A stretch of DNA of 64,000 nucleotides, from positions 1 to 64,000 of the forward strand of contig NZ_JAQMYP010000029.1 of the NCBI RefSeq assembly GCF_028369295.1, in the 5' to 3' direction. Origin of the DNA: Streptomyces sp. HD. GTDB lineage: Bacteria; Actinomycetota; Actinomycetes; Streptomycetales; Streptomycetaceae. Within the stretch, counting starts at the first letter, position 1. Each line of letters begins with the position of its first letter. Below, piece after piece: positions 34,667-43,161 of this stretch. The notes below the pieces were generated by a model that saw only the letters and a program-made list of their open reading frames with translations, ran no database searches and was not told the DNA's origin. The position numbers and the translations under genes are program-made.

Positions 34667-35647
34667 ATGGCAGCGGACAAGATGGCCCTGGCCAAGGCGA
34701 TCAACGAGTCGTTGCGCCGCGCCCTGGACACGGACCCCAAGGTCGTCATCATGGGCGAGGACGTCGGCAAGCTCGGCGGCGTCTTCCGTGTGACGGATGG
34801 CCTCCAGAAGGACTTCGGCGAGAGCCGTGTCATCGACACCCCGCTCGCCGAGTCGGGCATCGTCGGCACCGCGATCGGCCTGGCCCTGCGCGGCTACCGC
34901 CCGGTCGTGGAGATCCAGTTCGACGGTTTCGTCTTCCCGGCGTACGACCAGATCGTCACGCAGCTCGCGAAGATGCACGCCCGCTCGCTGGGCAAGGTCA
35001 AGCTGCCGGTCGTCGTCCGGATCCCCTACGGCGGCGGCATCGGCGCGGTCGAGCACCACTCGGAGTCCCCGGAGGCGCTCTTCGCGCACGTGGCGGGCCT
35101 GAAGATCGTGTCGCCGTCCAACGCCTCCGACGCGTACTGGATGATGCAGCAGGCCATCCAGAGTGACGACCCGGTGATCTTCTTCGAGCCCAAGCGGCGC
35201 TACTGGGACAAGGGCGAGGTCAACACCGAGGCCATCCCGGGCCCGCTGCACAAGGCGCGGGTCGTCCGCGAGGGCGCCGACCTCACGCTGGCCGCCTACG
35301 GCCCGATGGTGAAGCTCTGCCAGGAGGTCGCCGACGCGGCCGCCGAGGAGGGCCGGAACCTGGAGGTTGTGGACCTGCGCTCGGTCTCCCCGATCGACTT
35401 CGACTCCATCCAGGCCTCCGTCGAGAAGACCCGCCGACTGGTCGTGGTCCACGAGGCCCCGGTGTTCTTCGGCTCGGGCGCGGAGATCGCCGCCCGGATC
35501 ACGGAGCGCTGCTTCTACCACCTGGAGGCCCCGGTGCTGCGGGTGGGCGGCTATCACGCCCCGTATCCGCCGGCGCGTCTGGAGGAGGAGTACCTGCCGG
35601 GCCTGGACCGGGTGCTCGACGCCGTCGACCGTGCCCTGGCGTACTGA
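34667..35647 (+). CDS. 2-oxoacid dehydrogenase E1 beta (second copy)
   Basis: 326 residues. MGEDVGKLGGVFRVTDGLQ (~28-46), DTPLAESGIVGTAIGLAL, RPVVEIQFDGFVFPAYDQ (~83-100) and PYGGGIGAVEHHS match E1beta, close in sequence to the copy at 17720. The start is one base after the E1alpha stop. Pairs with the preceding subunit. Confidence 0.9.
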   Translation: MAADKMALAKAINESLRRALDTDPKVVIMGEDVGKLGGVFRVTDGLQKDFGESRVIDTPLAESGIVGTAIGLALRGYRPVVEIQFDGFVFPAYDQIVTQLAKMHARSLGKVKLPVVVRIPYGGGIGAVEHHSESPEALFAHVAGLKIVSPSNASDAYWMMQQAIQSDDPVIFFEPKRRYWDKGEVNTEAIPGPLHKARVVREGADLTLAAYGPMVKLCQEVADAAAEEGRNLEVVDLRSVSPIDFDSIQASVEKTRRLVVVHEAPVFFGSGAEIAARITERCFYHLEAPVLRVGGYHAPYPPARLEEEYLPGLDRVLDAVDRALAY

Positions 35648-35657
35648 GGAGAGGGTC

Positions 35658-37097
35658 GTGACGACGATGACTGAAGCGTCCGTGCGCGAGTTCAAGATGC
35701 CCGACGTGGGCGAGGGACTCACCGAGGCGGAGATCCTCAAGTGGTACGTCCAGCCGGGCGACACGGTCACCGACGGCCAGGTGGTGTGCGAGGTCGAGAC
35801 GGCCAAGGCGGCCGTGGAACTGCCCATCCCGTACGACGGGGTGGTCCGTGAGCTGCACTTCCCCGAGGGCACGACGGTGGACGTCGGTATGGCGATCATC
35901 GCGGTGGACGTGGCGGGCGGGACGGCGCCTGCCGCCGAGGCACCCGCCGCGCAGCCGGAGGTCCCCGCGCAGCCGGAGGCCCCCGCGGAGGAGCCCAAGC
36001 CGGAGGGCTCGGGCCGCCAGCCGGTGCTGGTCGGCTACGGCGTCGCCCAGACCTCCACGAAGCGCCGCCCGCGCAAGGGGGCCGAGGGTGCGCGGCAGGA
36101 GCCGGCGGCTCAGGCCCTGCAGTCCGAGCTGAACGGGCACGGTCCCGCGGTGGCGGCGGGGCACGGTCCCGCGGCGGAGGTGGCGCCGCCCCGCCCGCTG
36201 GCGAAGCCCCCGGTGCGCAAGCTGGCGAAGGACCTGGGCGTCGACCTGGCCACGGTGACGCCGACCGGCCCCGACGGCATCATCACGCGCGAGGACGTAC
36301 ACGCGGCGGCGGCCCCGGTCGCCGAGCCGGTGCCGCAGGCCGCTCCGGTCACCGCACCGGCCACCGCTCCGGCGCCGCCGGCCACGTACGACACGGCGCG
36401 TGAGACCCGTATCCCGGTCAAGGGCGTCCGCAAGGCGACGGCGGCGGCGATGGTCGGCTCGGCGTTCACGGCGCCGCATGTCACGGAGTTCGTGACGGTG
36501 GACGTGACGCGCACGATGAAGCTGGTCGAGGAGCTCAAGGAGGACAAGGAGTTCGCGGGCCTGCGCGTGAACCCCCTGCTGCTCATCTCCAAGGCCCTGC
36601 TGGTCGCGATCAAGCGCAACCCCGACGTCAACGCGTCCTGGGACGAGGCGAACCAGGAGATCGTGCAGAAGCACTACGTCAACCTGGGCATCGCGGCGGC
36701 GACCCCGCGCGGCCTGATCGTCCCGAACATCAAGGACGCCCACGCCAAGACACTTCCGCAACTGGCCGAGTCGCTCGGCGAGTTGGTGTCGACGGCACGG
36801 GACGGCAAGACCACGCCGGCCGCGATGCAGGGCGGCACGGTCACCATCACCAACGTCGGCGTCTTCGGCGTCGACACCGGCACGCCGATCCTCAACCCTG
36901 GCGAGTCCGCCATCCTCGCGGTCGGCGCGATCAAGCTCCAGCCGTGGGTCCACAAGGGCAAGGTGAAGCCGCGTCAGGTCACCACCCTGGCCCTGAGCTT
37001 CGACCACCGCCTGGTGGACGGCGAGCTGGGATCCAAGGTCCTGGCGGACGTGGCGGCGATCCTGGAACAGCCGAAGAGGCTGATCACCTGGGCGTGA
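35658..37097 (+). CDS. dihydrolipoamide acyltransferase E2 (second copy)
   Basis: 479 residues. GTG 35658 follows GAGGAGAGG at ~5 bases. The lipoyl domain carries attachment Lys 50 (VETAKAAVELP), then an Ala/Pro/Glu linker, the subunit-binding domain (~180-217: PPVRKLAKDLGVDLATVTPT and GPDGIITREDVH), and a catalytic domain ending LSFDHRLVDGELGSKVL. It completes an E1-E2 operon, again without an E3 gene. It ends at a strong terminator shared with the convergent DD-peptidase gene. Confidence 0.9.
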   Translation: MTTMTEASVREFKMPDVGEGLTEAEILKWYVQPGDTVTDGQVVCEVETAKAAVELPIPYDGVVRELHFPEGTTVDVGMAIIAVDVAGGTAPAAEAPAAQPEVPAQPEAPAEEPKPEGSGRQPVLVGYGVAQTSTKRRPRKGAEGARQEPAAQALQSELNGHGPAVAAGHGPAAEVAPPRPLAKPPVRKLAKDLGVDLATVTPTGPDGIITREDVHAAAAPVAEPVPQAAPVTAPATAPAPPATYDTARETRIPVKGVRKATAAAMVGSAFTAPHVTEFVTVDVTRTMKLVEELKEDKEFAGLRVNPLLLISKALLVAIKRNPDVNASWDEANQEIVQKHYVNLGIAAATPRGLIVPNIKDAHAKTLPQLAESLGELVSTARDGKTTPAAMQGGTVTITNVGVFGVDTGTPILNPGESAILAVGAIKLQPWVHKGKVKPRQVTTLALSFDHRLVDGELGSKVLADVAAILEQPKRLITWA

Positions 37098-37128
37098 CGC
37101 GCCGGTCAGGGACGGGCTGAGCGCTGAA

Positions 37129-37161
37129 GGGGCGGCCGCGAGATCGTATTGCGGCCGCCCC
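37129..37161. terminator. bidirectional terminator between E2 and DD-peptidase
   Basis: 11-bp perfect stem GGGGCGGCCGC / GCGGCCGCCCC with an 11-base AT-containing loop, between convergent genes. Confidence 0.85.
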
Positions 37162-37181
37162 ACCTGCATGTCCGGGTCGGG

Positions 37182-38120
37182 TCAGTCCCGCTGGGCCCCC
37201 GACGGCAGGGTGCGCAGCTGCATCGTGGCGGCAGAGCTGGAGCCGAAGGCGTAGTCCATCAGCTTGGCGGCGTCGGTGAAGCGGTACTGGTCGTTGAGGA
37301 GGACGCCGACGACCGACTTGCCGTCGCGGGTGCCGGCGAAGACGAGGCAGGGGCCGGCCGGGGTGTTGGTGCCGGTCTTCACTCCGGTCGCGCCGCTGTA
37401 GGAGCCCAGCAGCTTGTTCGTGTTGTACCAGGTGTAGGTGCGGGTGCCGCCGGTGCTGGTGGACGCGTACGTCACCGTCTTCGTGCGCTTCACGATGCCG
37501 GTGAACGTCGAGTACTTCATCGCGCTGCGCGTGAGCTTGGCGAGGTCGCGCGGGGTCGTGTAGTTCGTGTTCTGCGTCGAGTTGCCGTCGAACGAGTCGA
37601 AGTGGGTGTTCGTCAGGCCGAGGTCCTTGGCCTTGGTGTTCATCTTGCCGATGAAGGACTTGGTGCGCGCCGAGACCGTCGTACCCGTGCCGAAGGTGTC
37701 CGCGAGGGCCATCGCCGCGTCGCAGCCGGACGGCAGCAGCATCGCGTGCAGCAGCTGGCGGATGGTGACCTTGTCGCCGGTCTTCAGGTCCGCGCTGCTG
37801 GCACCCCTGGCGGCGACGTAGTCGCGGTAGGCCTGCTTGACGGTGATCTTGCGGTCGAGGTCCAGGCCGGTGGTGCTCAGGACGACCCGGGCCGTCATGA
37901 TCTTGGTGGTGCTCGCCATCGGCCGCTTGGTGTCGCCGTACTTGCTGTAGAGGGTGGAGCCCGTCGCACTGTTGAGCATGAACGCGCCCTTGGCGCTGAC
38001 CGTGGGGGCGGTCGCCGCCTGGGCGGGCGCGCTGAGGGCGCCGCCCGCCAGCAGCGCGCCGGTCGTGGCGACGACGGCTGCGGCCCTGCGGAAACGTACG
38101 CCCTTGATGCCGGTTATCAC
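37182..38120 (-). CDS. secreted DD-peptidase, Streptomyces K15 type (copy 1)
   Basis: 312 residues from GTG. Signal peptide with RRAAAVVATTGALLAGGAL and AQAA cleavage near residue 36. Active-site motifs: S70-TTK, S131-GC (SxC in place of the usual SxN, as in the K15 transpeptidase) and K248-TG. It acts on D-Ala-D-Ala peptidoglycan stems outside the membrane as a carboxypeptidase or transpeptidase. Paralogous to 39047-39955. A start RBS is not obvious. It ends at the terminator shared with the bkd operon. Confidence 0.9.
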   Translation of the reverse strand: MITGIKGVRFRRAAAVVATTGALLAGGALSAPAQAATAPTVSAKGAFMLNSATGSTLYSKYGDTKRPMASTTKIMTARVVLSTTGLDLDRKITVKQAYRDYVAARGASSADLKTGDKVTIRQLLHAMLLPSGCDAAMALADTFGTGTTVSARTKSFIGKMNTKAKDLGLTNTHFDSFDGNSTQNTNYTTPRDLAKLTRSAMKYSTFTGIVKRTKTVTYASTSTGGTRTYTWYNTNKLLGSYSGATGVKTGTNTPAGPCLVFAGTRDGKSVVGVLLNDQYRFTDAAKLMDYAFGSSSAATMQLRTLPSGAQRD

Positions 38121-38320
38121 TATGAACGCTCCGAATATGCGCGATGCCCAGGGAGGGCACCACCGAATTGGAGGGGGGAGGCTCTCGGGAGACTGCTGTG
38201 GGGCGTGAAGGGTTGTATGGCGGAAGGGAAATCACCGAAAAGAATCGGCCAGCATGTGTGGATCTGGACAAGATCCCGTGGCTCATGTGCGCCCTTCTCG
38301 TGGCGACATATGATCGCTCC

Positions 38321-38334
38321 GTCGATCGGTCGAC
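38321..38334. promoter_or_regulatory. inverted repeat upstream of the secreted-protein gene
   Basis: GTCGATCGGTCGAC, arms GTCGA/TCGAC, in the divergent gap between DD-peptidase 1 and the secreted protein, 63 bases before the latter's start. Could be an operator; regulator unknown. Confidence 0.35.
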
Positions 38335-38396
38335 CAGCCGTTCGATTCGGATGGTCATCAGTCGTCCGACAAACACGGGGAATTTGGGGGAAACTC

Positions 38397-38942
38397 ATGA
38401 AGGTCGCAAAGTCTCTCAGCGCACTCGCGCTCGCCGGCGGCATTCTCGCCGGAGGCATCGCGTTCGCCTCTCCGGCGGCCGCCGTCAGCTCGTGCTCGGA
38501 CTCCTTCGCGCACCAGTTCAACATCATCTTCCCGGGCCAGAAGCCCGCGACGACCTACTACATCGAGAACTGCGCCGACGTCACCTCGGGGAAGGTGACC
38601 GCGTCGAGCTCGGTGAGCTGGAACATCGTCGACGACCAGGTGATCGACAACAGCAAGAGATTCACCTCGTTCAAGATCACGACGAGGGTCGAGTCGCGCG
38701 ACGACTCGGGCGCCACCGACAAGATCGTGGCGTCGAAGACGTGCGACTGGACGTCGCTGTTCAACGCCAACTACTCCGGTCCCGGGGAGGTCACCCCCGC
38801 GAGCGTCTGCACCGTGCCGTCGGTGACGTACGACAAGAACCTGTACTGGTCCTCGGACTCGACGGTCGTCTACGACATCGAGGGTGACGGCAAGGGTGCC
38901 ATCACCAAGCAGCTGGTCGGCTCGCCGCTGATGCACGGCTGA
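38397..38942 (+). CDS. small secreted protein, unknown function
   Basis: 181 residues. ATG 38397 follows GGGGG. The Sec signal peptide MKVAKSLSALALAGGILAGG continues IAFASPAAA, with cleavage near residue 29. The mature ~150 residues contain four Cys (SSCSDSF, ENCADV, KTCDWT, SVCTVP), suggesting two disulfides, and beta-rich polar sequence ending LVGSPLMHG. No family recognised. It lies between two K15-type DD-peptidase genes on the other strand, and a terminator follows, so it is monocistronic. An extracellular partner or inhibitor role is only a guess. Confidence 0.75.
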   Translation: MKVAKSLSALALAGGILAGGIAFASPAAAVSSCSDSFAHQFNIIFPGQKPATTYYIENCADVTSGKVTASSSVSWNIVDDQVIDNSKRFTSFKITTRVESRDDSGATDKIVASKTCDWTSLFNANYSGPGEVTPASVCTVPSVTYDKNLYWSSDSTVVYDIEGDGKGAITKQLVGSPLMHG

Positions 38943-38990
38943 GTCCGGCAGTCGGGTCGTAGGCGGGTCGCAGACAGACCGCCGAACAGG

Positions 38991-39028
38991 CCGAGGGGCC
39001 TGCCGCGTGCGTGCGGCAGGCCCCTCGG
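38991..39028. terminator. bidirectional terminator after the secreted-protein gene
   Basis: 16-bp perfect stem CCGAGGGGCCTGCCGC / GCGGCAGGCCCCTCGG with a GTGCGT loop, lying 19 bases from the convergent DD-peptidase 2 stop. Confidence 0.93.
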
Positions 39029-39046
39029 TGTGTCTCCTCGCCGGTG

Positions 39047-39955
39047 TCAGCCGAGCTTTGCGAAGCCGTAGTTCATCATCTTCTTCGCGTCCGTCTCGCG
39101 CTGGGCGACCGAGGTCGAGGCGAGCACGGTGCCGATGACGGTCTTGCCGTTCCGGGTGGCGGCGAAGACCAGGCAGAACTTGGCCTCCGGGCCGGAGCCG
39201 GTCTTCACGCCGATCGTGCCGCTGTAGCCGTTGAGCAGCCCCTTGTTGGTGTTCTCCCACGGCGCCATGGTGCGGACGCTGCCGGACTTGGTGATCGTCT
39301 TGGCGGTGTACTTCTTCGTCTTGACGATCGTGCGGAACATCGAGTTCTTCATCGCGCTGCTGGCGATCTTCGTCAGGTCGCGCGGCGTCGAGTAGTTCGA
39401 GCCCTTGCCGATGCCGTCGAAGGAATCGAAGTGCGTGTTCGTCAGGCCGAGGTTCTTCGCGGCCGTGTTCATCTTGCCGATGAACGACTTCACGCGCGCG
39501 GCCCGCGTCGAGCCCGTGCCGAACTTGTCGGCGAGGGCGTACGCGGCGTCGCAGCCGGACGGCAGCATCAGGCCGTACAGCAGCTGGCGCACGGTGACCT
39601 TGTCGCCGACGATCAGCTTGGCGTTGGAGGCCCAGTCGTTCGCGACGATGTAGTCGCTGTACGCCTTCTGGATCGTCACCTTGGCGTCAAGGTTGAGGTT
39701 CGGCTGCGACAGCACGACCTTGGCGGTCATGATCTTGGTCGTGGAACCGGTGGAGCGCTTGGTGTCCGCGGCCTTGGTGTACAGCGACTTGCCGTTCGCG
39801 TTGTTCATCACGTAGCCGCCCTTGGCGGCGATCGAGGGCGCGGTGGCGGCCTGCGCGGGCATGGCGGAGAGGACCGCGCCCGCGAGCATGGCGCCGGTGG
39901 TCACGGCGACAGCGCTTGCCCTGCGGAGACGGCTGCCCTGGATGTCGGTTATCAA
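39047..39955 (-). CDS. secreted DD-transpeptidase, Streptomyces K15 type (copy 2)
   Basis: 302 residues. The start is TTG 39955 (TTG ATA ACC GAC), aligned codon by codon with the GTG ATA ACC GGC start of copy 1; no ATG/GTG is suitable, and GGGG lies ~9 bases before. Signal peptide to AQAA (~37). Motifs S71-TTK, S133-GC and a KTGSGPEAK triad. From memory the mature sequence (AADTKRSTGSTTKIMTAKVV, KVTVRQLLYGLMLPSGCDAA) closely matches the crystallised K15 DD-transpeptidase. Crosslinks or trims peptidoglycan outside the membrane. Confidence 0.9.
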   Translation of the reverse strand: MITDIQGSRLRRASAVAVTTGAMLAGAVLSAMPAQAATAPSIAAKGGYVMNNANGKSLYTKAADTKRSTGSTTKIMTAKVVLSQPNLNLDAKVTIQKAYSDYIVANDWASNAKLIVGDKVTVRQLLYGLMLPSGCDAAYALADKFGTGSTRAARVKSFIGKMNTAAKNLGLTNTHFDSFDGIGKGSNYSTPRDLTKIASSAMKNSMFRTIVKTKKYTAKTITKSGSVRTMAPWENTNKGLLNGYSGTIGVKTGSGPEAKFCLVFAATRNGKTVIGTVLASTSVAQRETDAKKMMNYGFAKLG

Positions 39956-40155
39956 CGGAAGTACCCCGATTGCTTCGAATGCCCCTGATGTGCGGTCCAG
40001 TTGAAGTGTGGCGGCCCGGGAGGTGAGCGGGGCTGAGAGGTGAGCGGGACCGCACATGCGTGACACGTAATTAGCACAGAAGGCTGTGTGGCGTTTGAGG
40101 CGGGGGTGCCCGTCCGGATCGTGGAACGGATGCATCCATGCGTACGTGTTGTATC

Positions 40156-40161
40156 TAAGAT
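40156..40161 (+). promoter_or_regulatory. -10 element for a leaderless GntR transcript
   Basis: TAAGAT, 6 bases before ATG 40168 of the GntR gene, in a locally AT-rich patch (TGTTGTATCTAAGATG). The spacing predicts transcription starting at or next to the ATG, hence a leaderless mRNA. No clear -35. Confidence 0.45.
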
Positions 40162-40167
40162 GTGCAC

Positions 40168-40830
40168 ATGCCCTCAGCGCCGCCCGCCCCGACCAAGCAG
40201 CCCCCCGCCGCCGACCGCGTCTACACCCACGTCAAACAGGGCGTACTGGAACGCCGTTACGAGGGTGGCACGCTGCTCACCGAGGGCGAACTCGCCGAGG
40301 CCGTAGGGGTGTCCCGCACCCCGGTGCGCGAGGCGCTGCTGCGGCTGGAGGTCGAGGGGCTGATCAAGCTCTACCCGAAGAAGGGAGCCCTGGTCCTGCC
40401 GGTCTCCGCACAGGAGATCAAGGACGTGGTGGAGACGCGGATGCTCGTCGAGGAGCACTCGGCGCGCAAGGCAGTCCCCGCGCCCCCCGGGCTCATCGCG
40501 CGCCTGGAGGAACTGCTCGCGCAGCAGAAGGCCCAGGCCGCCGCCGGCGACCTCGCCGGCGCAGCCGTCACCGACCGCTGCTTCCACGCGGAGATCGTCC
40601 GCAGCGGCGGCAACGAGATCCTGTCGCGGCTCTACGACCAACTGCGCGACCGGCAACTGCGGATGGGCGTCGCCGTCATGCACTCCCACCCCGACCGGAT
40701 CGCCAAGACCCTCGCCGAGCACGAGGAGATCCTCGAAGCGCTGCGCTCCGGGGACACCGAGGCGGCCGTGGGCACCGTCCACCGGCACATCGGCTGGTTC
40801 TCGCACCTCGCGCGAGGTGAGGAGCGATGA
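40168..40830 (+). CDS. GntR-family regulator, FCD subfamily
   Basis: 220 residues. N-terminal wHTH: RVYTHVKQGVLERRYEGGTL, LTEGELAEAVGVSRTPVREA (~33-52), LRLEVEGLIKLYPKKGA. The C-terminal FCD domain has metal-type His/Asp residues (DRCFHAEIVRSGGN, TLAEHEEILEAL, VHRHIGWF). Such regulators sense carboxylates. Overlaps the MFS gene by 4 bases, so it probably controls its own transporter operon. GTG 40162 is an alternative start; ATG 40168 is favoured by the -10 placement. Confidence 0.88.
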   Translation: MPSAPPAPTKQPPAADRVYTHVKQGVLERRYEGGTLLTEGELAEAVGVSRTPVREALLRLEVEGLIKLYPKKGALVLPVSAQEIKDVVETRMLVEEHSARKAVPAPPGLIARLEELLAQQKAQAAAGDLAGAAVTDRCFHAEIVRSGGNEILSRLYDQLRDRQLRMGVAVMHSHPDRIAKTLAEHEEILEALRSGDTEAAVGTVHRHIGWFSHLARGEER

Positions 40831-42143
40831 GGCCCGCAACCGCACAGCCCGGCGGTCCTTCCCCGGAGGGGGCACCCCCAGGCGGCCGCCGAGCCGCCGC
40901 GGTCTGGGGCATTGGCGTCTCGGTCTACTTCGTCGCCGTCATCTTCCGGACGTCCCTCGGTGTCGCCGGCCTCGACGCGGCCGACCGCTTCGACGTGGGC
41001 GCCTCGGCCCTGTCGACGTTCTCGATCCTCCAACTGCTCGTGTACGCGGGCATGCAGATACCCGTCGGCCTCCTCGTCGACCGGCTCGGCACCAAGAAGG
41101 TGCTGGCCATCGGCACGGTGCTGTTCACCGCGGGCCAACTGGGCTTCGCCTTCTCGCCGTCGTACGGCACCGCCCTCGCCTCGCGCGCGCTGCTGGGCTG
41201 CGGTGACGCGATGACGTTCATCAGTGTGCTGCGGCTCGGCACCCGCTGGTTCCCGGCCCGGCGCGGCCCGCTGATCGCGCAGCTCGCGGGTCTGGCCGGC
41301 ATGGCCGGCAACCTCGTCTCCACGCTGGTGCTGGCGCGGCTGCTGCACGGGGTGGGCTGGACGGCCGCGTTCGCGGGCAGCGCGGGCGCGGGCGCCGTCG
41401 TACTCGTGCTGCTGCTTCTGTTCCTGAAGGACCACCCCGAGGGCCACGAGCCGGCGCCGCTGCCGCACCAGGGCGCGGCGTACGTACGACGCCAGATCGC
41501 CACGTCCTGGCGGGAGCCCGGCACCCGGCTCGGGCTGTGGGTGCACTTCACGACGCAGTTCCCGGCGATGGTGTTCCTGCTGCTGTGGGGGATGCCGTTC
41601 CTGGTCGAGGCACAGGGGCTGTCCCGGGCGACGGCCGGTGAACTGCTCACCCTCGTCGTCCTGTCGAACATGGTCGTGGGCCTGGTCTACGGCCAGGTCG
41701 TCGCCCGGCACCACGAGGCACGGCTGCCGCTGGCGCTCGGCACCGTCGGTGCGACGGCGGTGGTGTGGGCGACGACGCTGGTCTGGCCCGGTGCGACGGC
41801 ACCGATGTGGCTGCTGGTCGTGCTGTGCGCCGTGCTCGGGGCATGCGGGCCGGCCTCGATGCTCGGCTTCGACTTCGCGCGGCCGGCGAATCCGCCGGAG
41901 CGGCAGGGGACGGCGTCCGGCATCACCAACATGGGCGGGTTCGTCGCCTCGATGACGACGCTGTTCGCGGTCGGGGTGCTGCTGGACGCGAGCGGGGACG
42001 ACTACTCGATCGCCTTCTCCGTGGTGTTCGTTCTCCAGGCGCTGGGAGTCAGCCAGATTCTGCGGCTGCGGAAGCGGGCGGCTCGCCGGGAGCGGGAGCG
42101 GTTGGTCGCGAGCAGGGTGGAGACGGTGCACGTTCCGGCGTGA
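40827..42143 (+). CDS. MFS transporter
   Basis: 438 residues with about 12 hydrophobic segments. The N-terminal half has IGVSVYFVAVIFRTSLGVAG, then VDRLGTKKVLAIGTVLFTAG (the loop 2-3 GxxxDRxGxKK-type signature, ~80-99), and a large central loop with RQIATSWREPGTRLGLWVHF. Imports or exports a small metabolite, probably the acid sensed by the overlapping GntR regulator (inference). Substrate not recognisable. Confidence 0.88.
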   Translation: MRPATAQPGGPSPEGAPPGGRRAAAVWGIGVSVYFVAVIFRTSLGVAGLDAADRFDVGASALSTFSILQLLVYAGMQIPVGLLVDRLGTKKVLAIGTVLFTAGQLGFAFSPSYGTALASRALLGCGDAMTFISVLRLGTRWFPARRGPLIAQLAGLAGMAGNLVSTLVLARLLHGVGWTAAFAGSAGAGAVVLVLLLLFLKDHPEGHEPAPLPHQGAAYVRRQIATSWREPGTRLGLWVHFTTQFPAMVFLLLWGMPFLVEAQGLSRATAGELLTLVVLSNMVVGLVYGQVVARHHEARLPLALGTVGATAVVWATTLVWPGATAPMWLLVVLCAVLGACGPASMLGFDFARPANPPERQGTASGITNMGGFVASMTTLFAVGVLLDASGDDYSIAFSVVFVLQALGVSQILRLRKRAARRERERLVASRVETVHVPA

Positions 42144-42195
42144 GCCGGGAGCCCGCGACCCGACGGGCCGGAACGGGCGCCCGGCTCACGGGTGT

Positions 42196-42966
42196 TCAGA
42201 GGGCCGGGACGAGCGTGAGGTACGCGAGGCCCAGTACGCCGCGGTAGCTCATCCACTGGGCGCGGTGGCGGTCGAGGCGCTCGCGGGTCTCGGCGGCCAG
42301 GGGGTGGTCGGGGTGCCGGGCCAGCCATACCTCGGTGTCCGCCTGGTACGCCGACTCGAACTCCTCCCACTCGTCCGGGTTCGCCGTCTCGGTCCACTCG
42401 GGGCGGAAGCCGGCGGCGACCGCGAGGTCGAGGAGGGTGGCGAGGTCGTGGTGGTCGGCCGCGGCGGCCTGCGGCCACATGCCGGCGAGTTCGGTGGGGG
42501 TCGGAGGGCGCTGCCAGAAGCCCTCGCCGAGCAGTACGCGGCCGTTGTCGGTGACCAGGCGGCGTAGTTCGCGGAGCGCCTCGGCGGTGTGATGGGGCGG
42601 CTCGGTCGTGGTCAGGGCCTGGCTCGATCCGATACACAGGACGAGGTCGGCCGGGCCGCGGGAGGTTCCGGTGGCGGACTCCTCGATGAATTCGGCCCGT
42701 TGGGTCAGCCCTCTGGTCTCGGCGTTGTCGCGGGCACGGGCGAGGTCCTCGGTGTTGAGGTCCATGCCGAGTCCGGTCGCCTTCGGGGCGGCCGTCAGGA
42801 CGCGGAGCATCAACTCGCCCCAGCCGCAGCCGATGTCCAGGACTGTGGTGGGATCCGTGCGTATGAGCCGCTGCACCATGCGGTCCGCCCGGGCTTCCGA
42901 CAGGGGGCCGTGGAAGGTCAGGCGGGTGAGGCGTGGGGGGTGGCTGTGCGTGTCGGTGTTGGTCAC
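42196..42966 (-). CDS. class I SAM-dependent methyltransferase
   Basis: 256 residues from GTG. Motif I is VLDIGCGWGELMLRVL (~42-57), motif II LGMDLNTEDLARARDNA (~69-86), then ADLVLCIGSSQALT (~106-119). The remaining C-terminal half with RVLLGEGFWQRPPTPTELAG resembles small-molecule methyltransferases of unknown substrate. It stands alone between the MFS gene (convergent) and a repeat-bearing gap. Confidence 0.85.
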   Translation of the reverse strand: MTNTDTHSHPPRLTRLTFHGPLSEARADRMVQRLIRTDPTTVLDIGCGWGELMLRVLTAAPKATGLGMDLNTEDLARARDNAETRGLTQRAEFIEESATGTSRGPADLVLCIGSSQALTTTEPPHHTAEALRELRRLVTDNGRVLLGEGFWQRPPTPTELAGMWPQAAAADHHDLATLLDLAVAAGFRPEWTETANPDEWEEFESAYQADTEVWLARHPDHPLAAETRERLDRHRAQWMSYRGVLGLAYLTLVPAL

Positions 42967-43059
42967 GGCGGGACGTTAGCCATAGGTGGTGCGTGGGCGA
43001 CAGCGGTTTTCGCCCCCGCCGCCCCTACCCGTCCCATCCCCAGGGGCGCTGCACCTTCG

Positions 43060-43140
43060 ACCCCGCTGGGGCTGCCGCCCCAGGCCCCGCTTCGGCCCTG
43101 AAGGGGCCTTGTCCTCAAACGCCGGACGGGCTGAAAGGAG
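43060..43140. repeat. dispersed Streptomyces repeat (CTCAAACGCCGGACGGGCTG type)
   Basis: GGCCTTGTCCTCAAACGCCG followed by GACGGGCTGAAAGG, preceded by CCCCGCTGGGGCTGCCGCCC. From memory this short GC-rich element recurs in intergenic regions of many Streptomyces. It lies just after the stop of the following minus-strand gene and may form its terminator. Confidence 0.65.
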
Positions 43141-43161
43141 CGGACCGCCGTTGTCGTGGAA

